In this document: piece after piece, positions 17,735 to 26,158 of the stretch
How the letters are laid out: each line of letters starts with the position of its first letter
How positions within the stretch are numbered: the first letter of the stretch is position 1
Assembly: GCA_030267565.1 (NCBI GenBank)
Contig: BRXU01000010.1
Coordinates: forward strand, 310,001-374,000
DNA from: Pleodorina starrii
Lineage: Eukaryota > Chlorophyta > Chlorophyceae > Chlamydomonadales > Volvocaceae
Reading direction: 5' to 3'
DNA length: 64,000 nt
Translations under genes and position numbers: made by a program
Notes under the pieces: generated by a model
Told to the model about the DNA's origin: nothing
The model's database searches: none
Seen by the model: the letters and a program-made list of their open reading frames with translations, nothing else

Positions 17735-18880
17735 AGCATAGCGTAGCGTAGCGTTGCATAGCGTTGCGTAGCGAATCGTAACGAAGCATAGCGGAGCGTA
17801 TCACGGAGCGTCGCGTAGTCGGCGATTAAAGTCGTGCGCGCCTGCGCAGCGCTCCGTCCGCTACATTCTGCTGTGCTTTGCTGCGCTGTCGCTCGCTCAC
17901 TCGCTCGCTCGCTTGCTCGGTTTAATCACTTAAACACAAGTCGGCCATTCAGTCGCGCGCTCCTGCGCTGCACTCCGCTGCGTTCGACCAAGCTTCACTT
18001 CGCTGTCGCTCGCTCGCTCGCTCGGTTTTATCGCTTTAACGCAAGTTGCGCACGCTCCGTGGCACTCAGCTGCACTCTGCTCAAAGTTAGTCGCCACTCG
18101 TTGCAGCTCGTCGCCGCTCGCGTCGTCGCCGCTCCTTATTCGTCGCCGCTCGCCGCTGCTCGTCGTCGTCGCCGCTCGTCGTCGCCGTCGTCGCCGCTCC
18201 GCTGCGATGCGCTGTGTTCGGCTATGCTGCGCTCCGCTACACTCGGCGTAGCGTAGCATAGCGTAACGTAGCGTAGCGTAGCGTAGCGTAGCGTAGCGTA
18301 GTGTGCCGTAACGTGCACGCGACTGTAATCGTGCACATTGAAATTTGCGACTTGCGATTTGCGAGGAAAATGCGATCATACACGTGCGCTACTTAGGGCG
18401 TTACATAACATAGCGGAGCGTAGCGTATAGCGTTGCGTAGCGTTGCATAGCGTTGCATAGCGTTGTGTATCGTTGCACAGCGTCGTGTAGTGGAGCGTAA
18501 CGAAGCATAGCGTCGCATCGCGTCGCGTCGCGTCGCGTCATGTAGCCTAGCGTAGAGTAGCGTAACATAGCGTTGCGTAGCAAATTGTAATGGAGCATAG
18601 CGTAGCGTAGCGTGGAGCATAGTGTAGCGTCACGTCGCATACCATAGTATAGCGCAGCGTGCACAATCGCATTTCGACGTGCATGATTGAAGTCGCGCGC
18701 GCACCTTCTCGCGTAGCGTAGCGTAGCATAGCGTACCGTACCGTAACGTGCACGCGACTGATAGCGGAGCGTCGCGTTGCATCGCGTTGCATAGCTTCGC
18801 GTCGCATCTCATCACGTCGCATCGCGTCGCGTCGCGTCGCGTCGTGTCGCGTCGCGTTGCGTCGCGTCGCGTCAATTCCG
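17735..18880. repeat. Pentanucleotide satellite of (TAGCG/TTGCG/CGCGT) type
   Basis: Long stretches are built from 5-mers of the form WRGCG: TAGCG and TTGCA near 17735-17810, pure TAGCG near 18248-18300, mixed TTGCG/TAGCG at 18410-18650 and 18710-18750, and CGCGT-like units at 18770-18870. Between these lie CGTC/GCTC-rich parts (17880-18230). On the minus strand three 5-mers make a 15-base unit giving ATLRY-type frames, which are not genes. Higher-order copies are visible: the flank at 17679 returns at 18353, and CGTGCACGCGACTG occurs at 18311 and 18748. Confidence 0.8.
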
Positions 18881-20543
18881 CATCCGCAAGGGGCGCTACG
18901 GCAGCCCGCGGCCCACAGGGCGCGCGCTTGTAGGATTGCCCATGTCCGTGCGTGCGTGCGTGTGCCCGTGCGTGGGACGTGGGATGGAAGTAATTGGACA
19001 AGTGCAGACTTTCGGCCAACGGAAAGGCTGCATAAGTAAAAGATTACATTCTTTATTGCACGGTAAATTTATTATAGGAACCCAACCTCGTATGAGTAAA
19101 AACCAGTTTGGCAGTCTCCATGGACCGAGGCCGAGGTCAAACCAACACCTCTCGGCCTATAATTAATTCCAGAAGATTCATCGTTCCTTAAAGTGGAATT
19201 CTGACATGACGGCGTGAAATGAATCTTCGTTTCGGCAAGCAACCAACTATGTTTGCATTGCGAACATTCTTCCCGCGAGCCGCGACCACACCACAGCAGC
19301 TCTGCTAGCCGGTCCGATCGTCTTGACGCAAATTACTATTACAAAGGTTGCAAGGAGCAAACCATGAGGGGCAAACTGCTGGTTGTTGGACGCCAAGCCG
19401 CCAATGCACGCACGATGCAGTCGGCAACCCAGGGGACTTCCACAGTCCCGGTCCTAATGTTAAAGTTGTCAAGCCTGCTCTATGATACGGCGAATACCTC
19501 GGTAGCGAAGCCGGTGCACTCTCGCCGGCAAGTACATGTCGTCGCGGCCCTCGCAAACTAACAGTTCCGCTGTCCTTCTATTTGCAAGTCAGCCTGCGTA
19601 ATATGTGAATAATACGCTCCATGTCTACTGCCAAATAACTTCAGCCAATGCGCTTGCCGGAAGTAGAGTTACACAGTGCCGAGACGGCGAGCGATGCTAA
19701 ACATGGGGCGGATTGCTGAAGCCGCAGGCATTTCAGATATAAAGCTCTGGCTGTCTATCAGCAGGAATGTCGACACTCTCACACTTGACGCCCTCGCCGC
19801 TCGCTTTGGAAATGATGCCGTATGTCGGTCGATGCGCTCATCAGGGCAGACTCTGCCCTGGCGCTCATGCACCCGGCGGGATGACGCGCTTCGCAGGGCG
19901 CCGGCAGGCCTTGCTAACGACTCGGCTAGCAGGCATTTCGGGAATAAAGCACACTCTCACACTTCACGCCCTCACCGCCCTAGCACTCAACTAACCCCGT
20001 ACGGATTGAACGGGGCCCCGCCCTTTTTCCGGCTTCAAGGAAGCCGACACCAACCCCTTGTCGGTAGGCAGGTGTGGTGAGAGGTTCCAGTGTTCACAGG
20101 GTTCATTCGACACTGCCTGAAGCGCTCGGACGATTTACAGTAAATGTCAATGATACATCTCCAGCAGATGGGTGCACCGGGGCACACCTGGTCAAGCTCA
20201 CGGCGGGCTTTCCTAACCGCCGTCATGTTGACTTCTCTAGTAGCGACGAAGGAGTGGCAGAGAAGTCTGGTTGTAACGACAATCAGTGTTAACGAGTAAG
20301 TTGGTTGCCGTACGGAGTACGGCTTGCAGCCGGGGGCTGCACCTCTTGTGGGGCAGCTGCCGTCTAGAGACAGCATCTGCCGTTGATGTCTCATCTGTCT
20401 GTGATAGCCCTTCTGCCAGGGCTAGTACTCCCACCTCCCTCCCGTCGCCAGGCCCTAGCAGGTGCCGCACGAGTGTGGGGGGCCGTGGTATGTATGGGTT
20501 TTCGTGTCGTTGCAACACGTGGTGCCGTTCGCTGGGCGAGGCC
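18881..20543. other. Intergenic with remnants, no gene recognised
   Basis: Mixed sequence. ACACTCTCACACTTGACGCCCTC near 19777 is repeated as ACACTCTCACACTTCACGCCCTC near 19952, so a piece of about 40 bp is duplicated. Short frames (19253-19561, 19676-20080) have no family resemblance. A GGGGCCCCGCCCTTTTT string at about 20010 recalls the hairpin at 3083. Confidence 0.3.
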
Positions 20544-20579
20544 CATGGCCGCCCCAGAGCCGGCTCTGGGGCGGCCATG
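20544..20579. repeat. 36-bp perfect palindrome
   Basis: The 18 bases CATGGCCGCCCCAGAGCC are followed directly by their exact reverse complement with no spacer. It lies just before the DIRS-like coding fragment and includes its first ATG. Confidence 0.85.
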
Positions 20580-21160
20580 ATAGTGGACGCCGCCGCACAA
20601 GCATTCCGGGTCCCAGAGGACAAGCTGGCGGCCTCTGAGGGACTGCTGCAGCGATGGGACGGCCAGGCACTGACAGTGCGGCAGGTGGTGCAGGTGGCGG
20701 GCAAGATAGTGGCTATGGTGCTGGCAGTGACCACAGCACCGCTGTTTGCGAGGCTGGTGTTGCTGATGGCGAGGGGCATTGACTGGGAGTCTGGGACGCT
20801 ACGGTCTGGGAGCCGGCGGAGGTCATCAGCCAGGCAAAGCAGTTCTTGGAGCTCTTGCGGCGGCGCAATGGTCGGGCCACGTGGTGCAAGGGGGCCGTGC
20901 TGTGCCTGGCCACCGACGTGGTGGGCGACGCTTCAGACAGGGCCTACACCGCTTACCTGCCTGGCCGGGAGCTGGGCGTGGCGAGCAGCATGTTGGTCCC
21001 TTTCGACAGCACAGAGGCGAGCGGTGTCGAAAACCACCGCCTCAGCAGCACCAAGCTAGAGCTGCGGATGCTACTATGCACCCTGAAGTGGCTGCTGGCG
21101 GCAGCACCAGGCCTCCTGCTGGGCCGACCAGCACCCTCCCTCGTGTCCGCCCATCATTGA
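20577..21160 (+). pseudogene. DIRS-like RT-RNase H fragment, frameshifted
   Basis: The first part reads EDKLAASEGLLQRWDGQALT, VRQVVQVAGKIVAM and APLFARLVLLMARGIDWES, like the end of a DIRS-group reverse transcriptase (thumb: set-up of a -GK---- helix after the polymerase). The frame then shifts by +2 near 20800 and continues with TWCKGAVLCLATDV, AYLPGRELG, LVPFDSTEASG and NHRLSSTKLELRMLL, the RNase H-like part of such elements. It stops at 21158-21160. No tyrosine recombinase was found next to it. DIRS placement is from memory of these motifs and is moderately sure; it is clearly dead because of the shift. Confidence 0.5.
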
Positions 21161-21555
21161 GGGAGGGTTGGTCCCATGGGAACCACCAGCGGTTAGTGCT
21201 AGGGCACTGCCTCATGTGGCAGCCTGGCACGGATATGGCCGTCCACGTCCGTGTGGAGGAAAGGGTACATGCTTGGGACATTGTACCAGTTCACGTGGGT
21301 GTCTCCAAACACAAAACAGCGTTGGTGCCCCCAAAAAGCGGCTTCGATACTAACCCCTACTCGATTGCAAAAAGCTTGGATCGGGCACGGCTGCCCAAGA
21401 CTTGTAAAGCAATTGCCGCCCTCACTCCAGCGCTACAATTGCCGCCAGCGCAACAATATCCCAAACTTTGCCTACAATGCCTACCGGTGGCTCGCTCAGC
21501 TAGCCATAGTTCACATCGGGAGATGTGGCCGCCGGTCGCACCCTCTAGTTTCTAC

Positions 21556-21942
21556 CTAAAATGCTACTCTGCAGTCCCAAAAGTGATGCATACGGTCGCC
21601 CTGCGTCATGGTGTCCCCGCACGGGCACCTAGCCACATTTGGGCCTCCCAATTGCGCACAGTGCATGGGGAATCCCGAAACTCCCAATTGCGCACAGTGC
21701 ATGGGGAATCCCGAAAAGCCATCCATCTCTAAACGCCAATACGGTTCTTTGTTCGCGTTCTCCCACTTCACCTTCCTAAGGCGGGCAAAGGTGGGCTCCC
21801 ACTTGGCTACTCTCTGCTCCGTGGGTTCTGGCGTGCCCATCGCCTCACCCACGAAAGCCTGGTGCTTTGCACGTAACTCCGCCCTTGCCCCATCCATCTG
21901 CAGCCAGGTGGCCACACGCGTGGAGAGTTGGGCGAGTGGCAC
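21556..21942 (-). pseudogene. C-terminal fragment of an L1-type LINE polymerase
   Basis: The frame (about 128 residues, beginning MPLAQLSTRVATWLQMDG) aligns with the C-terminus of ORF2 at 6548-11125: LSTRVATWLQM against LSVRQATLLQM, KVKWENANKEPYWRLEMDG against PIKWEREHFETLWRLAQDG, and CPCG...MHHFWDCRVA against CKCG...AHHFWECPVA. It lacks the reverse transcriptase core. Weak traces of the same element may extend to about 22230. It belongs to a relative of the AC-tailed LINE, not to the same copy group. Confidence 0.6.
21645..21716. repeat. 36-bp in-frame tandem duplication
   Basis: Two identical 36-bp units starting CTCCCAATTGCGCACAGTGC (21645-21680 and 21681-21716) inside the LINE fragment add 12 residues (GFPMHCAQLG repeated) without breaking the frame. 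Confidence 0.85.
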
Positions 21943-22421
21943 TGCCGTCTCTCCAACTCTCCAGCTTAAGCATCACACCATTCTTGACCACGATTCTTCC
22001 TCGGGCGGTGCTGACTCTAGCCCGTTCACATCTTCCATTGTTGCTATGGCCACCTTTACACAGCCATCCCGTTGGAGTGTGCTCTCAAGAGTTCCCTAAT
22101 GCACCTGGCTGCGGTCAGGCCCTCGTGCAACTGCAGCGGAACACCCTCTAGGTCTCTGATTGCCAGAACACCGCTAACACACGCTTCAAAGAAAACGCGT
22201 GAGCACCGGGAACGTACCAAGGGGTTAACTCGGCCCTATGAGCCTTGTGGGTTGTGGCATGGCCTCGTACACCGTGCTCAACGCTGCCCTGCATCGGACT
22301 GCAGTCCCAACCGAGGTGAAACCTGGGAGGGAGCACAGATCCGCGAAGTCTATCTCCAGACCCCCTCAATCAACACTCGCCTTCAGTAGTGGGTTGCCCC
22401 ATACGGTAATGGGGCGTTTAC

Positions 22422-22667
22422 CAGGGTGGCTATCTTATTTTGCTGAGTATCTACGGCCAGAGATACTCCTGGCTCAGAAGCGCTGAGAGTATCTGTCAGG
22501 ATCTGTCTAGGAGGGGATTCTCCCGACTAAACACGGTCCCTGGAGATATAATGCCCACCTGTGAGGCTGGATTATCTAAACCTTCAGCTTTTTCCACGGC
22601 AAAAGTATCTTCAGATTTCCAAAATTTTCTCCCGAATATATATTCATATCTTAAGATAGCCACCCTG
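22422..22667. mobile_element. 246-bp hAT-type MITE with 8-bp target duplication
   Basis: The element starts CAGGGTGGCTATCTTA and ends with its exact reverse complement (16-bp terminal inverted repeats). It is flanked by GCGTTTAC at 22414-22421 and again at 22668-22675: a perfect 8-bp target-site duplication. An 8-bp duplication plus a CAGGG start is the signature of the hAT superfamily. At 246 bp it has no room for a transposase, so it must have been moved by one supplied elsewhere. Its inside is AT-rich compared with the surroundings. Confidence 0.88.
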
Positions 22668-22675
22668 GCGTTTAC

Positions 22676-23047
22676 TACCCACGGTCCCGGTTCTATGTGC
22701 TCCACTGAAGTCACGACCACCGGGGGAAGATAGCTGAAAGCCCCCACAATCCTGGTTAGTCCCGAGCAGTCTTACGGGACTGATCGGTTCAAGAGCTGAG
22801 GGGGCCCCTGTCCCCCTCTCGGCACCGATAAAATGCAAAGCGGGTGTGCAGCGGTATGCACCCGCCGTAAGAGCTCTAGGGCCGCTGCCGCCCACGAAGG
22901 GGTAAAGAGTGACAAGCCAGGGCACGTCGCCAGAATGAAGCGACCGGCTAAAACCGTCTGACAGCCTCGCACATGCTCCTCCAGAGGCAGGAGCCCAAAG
23001 CCCCCTTGAAGACACATGCAGACCACACTCACTCCCGGTAGCCTGGC
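22676..23047. other. Intergenic, nothing recognised
   Basis: Spacer between the MITE and the gag-like pseudogene. No supported gene or repeat was found. Confidence 0.3.
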
Positions 23048-24143
23048 TTGGGGATTTTCGGATTTTCGGTGGAGCTCACCCGTGTCACCGTCGGCAGGAC
23101 CCTTGGCGGGTCGGCGGGGGTCAAGGCCCTGAAGCCAGTACTTTATGATGCCCTGCAGTCGAACGCGGGCAAAGTGAGGGACGCGCTGTCCAAGACGCGG
23201 TCCAAAACGGCTGCAGGCCGCGGCGGCCGCAGTGATGGATCACCCATCGTGGCACTGGATCAGCGGCTGGGCCACCTGGCCAAGAGTGTCGTGCCGGAGG
23301 CATTCGTGTGAGCCGCAGTGATGCAGATTCTGGTGCCGGTGCTCAACGATGACCTCCTGTGCGGAATGGACAGTTTCACCGGGACCTGTGGCGTGGGTTG
23401 GGTGGCCAGCATGATGCTGACTGTGCACCGAAGCCCTCCAACCTACCAGGACCTAATCGAGAGTACGGTTGGGTGCCGGTGGTACAAATGGCGAGGGTGG
23501 CCTGCGAGCTCCGTGAAGCTTTCCAGCAATGGGGCAAGGAACAGGCGAAATGCCGACCCGGGAGCGGTGGAGGTTTTGGTGTAGGCTTCGGAGGTGGGGG
23601 AGGTGCCGTGGGCAGCGGGGGGCAGGGCCCGGGCTGGGGCAGCGGAGGGCAAGGCCCGGGCTGGGGCGTGCCGCAGCTTGAGGGGTACCGGGGCTACAGT
23701 GGGCCTGCTGTTACATATAGAATCCTGTACATAACAGGACATCCTCCTTCCTATGCTATACTTAAGTCCTTCCTTCAGAGCTCTACTTCACACTGATGTC
23801 CTGTACGTAACACCGGCCCACGGCGGTGCCGGCCAGGCGCCGACCGGGGCGGACGGAAGGCCCCTAGGTCGCCCGGTGTGGGCGACACTGGCGGTCGGAG
23901 TTGTGGCGGTGGTGAACATGCTTCAGGACCGAAAAGGCTACCAGGGCGTCACCCAGCAGCAAGTGAGCACGCGGTGGTGGGGCCGCCCTGCGGCCAGAAA
24001 ATGTGCACAAGCTTCACCTGGCAAGGCCGGTGCAGCAAGGAGGGTGCATGCCGGTACACATGCATCCGCCGGCGGTGCAGGCGCAGGCGGATTTCCTGGT
24101 GGACTCACTGATAGCTAACCGAGCGGTAGCACCCAAGGTGTGA
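23048..24143 (+). pseudogene. Gag-like gene with CCCH finger, left (direct) copy
   Basis: Reads FSVELTRVTVGRTLGGSAG, then a conserved block (KVRDALSKTRSKTAAGRGG, ALDQRLGHLAKSVVPEAFV) up to a premature TGA at 23309-23311, where the right copy at 30753-31541 continues GATVTQILAP. Further downstream, in other frames, come a Gly-rich stretch (23570-23690), VVAVVNMLQDRKGYQGVTQQ and the finger MCTSFTWQGRCSKEG-ACRYT. In this copy the final His of the C-x8-C-x5-C-x3-H pattern is replaced by Cys. It ends RAVAPKV with TGA at 24141-24143. The role is inferred as the nucleic-acid-binding structural protein of a retroelement. Confidence 0.5.
23720..23813. repeat. Small inverted repeat inside the left gag copy
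   Basis: ACATAACAGGACATC near 23731-23745 is nearly complementary to GATGTCCTGTACGTAAC near 23796-23812, bounding about 95 bp absent from the right copy. It may be a tiny inserted element; no clear target duplication was seen. Confidence 0.35.
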
Positions 24144-24365
24144 GGGGCCTTTTGAGATGGCTAGGGGAAGAGGGGTGGCCGGTGGTAGCTGAGGGCACAG
24201 GGCTCCGGGATAGGCGTCAAAGTGCACCAACCCACAGTGCACCCTGTGACGCCTATCTCCGACTATCCAGTGCCCTGTGCCCTCAGCTACCACCGGCCAC
24301 CCCTCTTCCCCTAGCCATCTCAAAAGGCCCCTCACACCTTGGGTGCTACCGCTCGGTTAGCTATC
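24109..24365. repeat. Centre of a large inverted duplication
   Basis: The sequence from CTGATAGCTAACC at about 24109 to GAGGGCACAGGG at 24202 is exactly repeated as its reverse complement from CCCTGTGCCCTC (about 24272) to GGTTAGCTATCAG (about 24366). The 70-bp spacer holds a smaller stem, GATAGGCGTCA against TGACGCCTATC. This is the hinge between the two opposed gag-like copies. Confidence 0.85.
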
Positions 24366-24490
24366 AGGGAATCCACTAGGAAATCCGCCTGCGCCTGCAT
24401 CACCAGCGGGTGCACGTACCGGCACGCACCCTCCTTGCTGCACCGGCCTTGCCAGGTGAAGCTCGTGCACATCTTCTGGCCGCGGGGCGG
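24332..24490 (-). pseudogene. Gag-like gene, right copy, C-terminal part
   Basis: On the minus strand this reads KMCTSFTWQGRCSKEG-ACRYVH, a complete C-x8-C-x5-C-x3-H zinc finger, then MQAQADFLVDSLIANRAVAP-KV and TGA (24332-24334). It is the inverted partner of 24000-24143. It is separated from the rest of its gene (30753-31541) by the chromovirus inserted after 24490. Confidence 0.6.
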
Positions 24491-24894
24491 TGTAGCAAGC
24501 TACATTTCCCTTAGGAATATTACATTAATAAATATAAACAACAATAATTCATTTGCGCAATAATGCGAAGAGCGCGCGCCGCGGGACCGTATCGCGCGCC
24601 AACTAACTCAACGAACCTGAAGCGACCCTACCACTGGTCCCAATCATAGATCAGTGTCGTACAGACATCTTAGCCGGCAGGTGGAGCCGAGATATAAGTC
24701 ACCCGGGTGTAGTGTTCCGGCCAGTCATTGAGTAACCACATTTACTCGGTGGCCAGGGTTCAAGACCCTGCTGACACCTAAGAGCTTCCGCTATCTCACG
24801 TATGCTTCTAGGCCTTCTGCGGAGACTCGCCGACTTTGTCGTCACTCTCTTCAGCAAGTCCACAATGACGGTAAGTGCCTAGACGCTTACTACA
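24491..24894 (+). repeat. 5' LTR of the chromovirus
   Basis: Starts TGTAGCAAGC and ends CTTACTACA, with the usual TG...CA ends. A TATAAG box at 24693-24698 is a likely promoter. Further 3' the LTR holds two tRNA-like stems (GAGTA...TACTC at 24730-24747 and CAGGGTTCAAGACCCTG at 24754-24770) and a consensus-like splice donor ACGGTAAGT at 24869-24877. Confidence 0.95.
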
Positions 24895-24896
24895 AC

Positions 24897-24910
24897 TGGT
24901 ATCGAGGGTC
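24897..24910 (+). other. Primer-binding site
   Basis: TGGTATCGAGGGTC begins two bases after the LTR. The TGGTATC start is that of sites matching the 3' end of initiator tRNA-Met in many LTR elements; the rest differs from the plant form, so the exact tRNA should be checked against the host's own set. Confidence 0.65.
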
Positions 24911-24964
24911 AGTGTTACGATCCTCTCTAACATCTAACCATCAGGCTATAAGCCACCAGCCGAT

Positions 24965-26158
24965 ATGGCATCCAATCTCACTCCCGAAGAACGGGAATTA
25001 TTTAAAAAAACCAGACGTACATTGCGCCTTATTGCGGCTGAAAAGGCTCGTCGGGCGAAGGAGACCGCCGATGCCGAAGGCCATCAACAAACCGAAGGCC
25101 TCGAGCCGGGCGCAACAACGGAAATCATTAACACTGAAAATGCTTCAAAGAGCATTAACCCGCCGACTTCGGTGGAGGAGGTCCTCGCCCACTGGGCGGA
25201 GATCGAGGACGACGCCACGTACAAGGCCGTCACCTCCGGCGCGGGCGCGAGCAACGCCAACACCCCCTTGAAGACTCCCAGGCCGGGTGAGGTGAGCCAG
25301 AAGCGGGTCCCTCAGCCAACCAAGTTTTCGGGGAAGAAAGATTCGCACATCACGTGCACCAAGTCCTGGTTTGACCTGCTGATGCAGTATTTCGACCTGA
25401 TGCAAATGGACCCACTAGAGCACTTTGTCTACTTTGTCACGGGCAAAGCGCAAGAGTGGGCCACTGACAAATTCAACATGCACAAGTCGGGCGTCAAACC
25501 GCTCACGCGCGAGTCGTTGCGCACTGAATTCTTGCTTTCATATGGCGATGCGCAACGCAACACTGGCATGGCGGCTCGTGACCGCTTGCACGCGCAAGAG
25601 CACAGCATGCAGTCGGACGAGTCCGTACCGCAGTACACCCAGCGTTTCCACGAAATCATTCGCGAGGCCAAAGACATGAGCATTAGCGACAAAATTTCGT
25701 GGTACATTAAGGGCTTAGTCCCAGCGCTGCGGGGCCGGTGCGCGACCGACGATGAGGGCAAAGACTGGCAGGACTTGGACAAACTCACGCTTTACGCAGT
25801 GGGCCAGGAGGTTCGGTGGAAAGCCGCTAAGGAGAAGGCTCAATTGGCTGCCTTCAACGCACAGCACACCACGCCGAAGGCCCAAAATTCCTCTAAGACC
25901 AAGCGCCCTCCCTCCAATCCCGCTCCCCAAAAGCAGGGCGACAAGTCGCAGGGCGGCATGGCTTCTTTTAAGAAGCCGCGGACGGACGGCAAGGGCGACA
26001 GCAAGCTGGCGCCCAACCAGTGCCGCATCTGCCGGGCTTTCAAGAAGCCCTCGGAGACCTGGTCGGACCACAAGGCCGAGTGCATCAAGAATCAGCGCTC
26101 AGCGCTGGACAAGAAGATGGCGCACCTGGCCCGCCTGGAGAACCAGATGGAGGAGTAG
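24965..26158 (+). CDS. gag: Chromovirus Gag
   Basis: 397 residues from the first ATG after the LTR. The N-terminal 110 residues are Lys/Glu-rich. The capsid-like domain (about 120-290) contains FSGKKDSHITCTKSWFDLLM, HFVYFVTGKAQEWATDKF and QYTQRFHEIIREAKDMSISD, of the retrotransposon Gag type. A basic segment follows (KRPPSNPAPQKQGDK), then one zinc-binding motif, CRIC and later DHKAEC, spaced C-x2-C-x12-H-x3-C and so longer than the normal C-x2-C-x4-H-x4-C knuckle. The stop is TAG followed by CGG, and pol continues in the same frame. Gag assembles the particle in which the RNA is copied. Confidence 0.92.
   Translation: MASNLTPEERELFKKTRRTLRLIAAEKARRAKETADAEGHQQTEGLEPGATTEIINTENASKSINPPTSVEEVLAHWAEIEDDATYKAVTSGAGASNANTPLKTPRPGEVSQKRVPQPTKFSGKKDSHITCTKSWFDLLMQYFDLMQMDPLEHFVYFVTGKAQEWATDKFNMHKSGVKPLTRESLRTEFLLSYGDAQRNTGMAARDRLHAQEHSMQSDESVPQYTQRFHEIIREAKDMSISDKISWYIKGLVPALRGRCATDDEGKDWQDLDKLTLYAVGQEVRWKAAKEKAQLAAFNAQHTTPKAQNSSKTKRPPSNPAPQKQGDKSQGGMASFKKPRTDGKGDSKLAPNQCRICRAFKKPSETWSDHKAECIKNQRSALDKKMAHLARLENQMEE

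Noticed and set aside
18393..19019. Minus-strand frames rich in ATLRY pentapeptides
   Set aside because: They result from reading a 5-base satellite in threes; not protein-coding.
24730..24780. A functional tRNA gene in the LTR
   Set aside because: The two stems resemble tRNA arms, but no complete acceptor stem, D-arm and anticodon loop of seven bases could be drawn; kept only as a finding about LTR structure.
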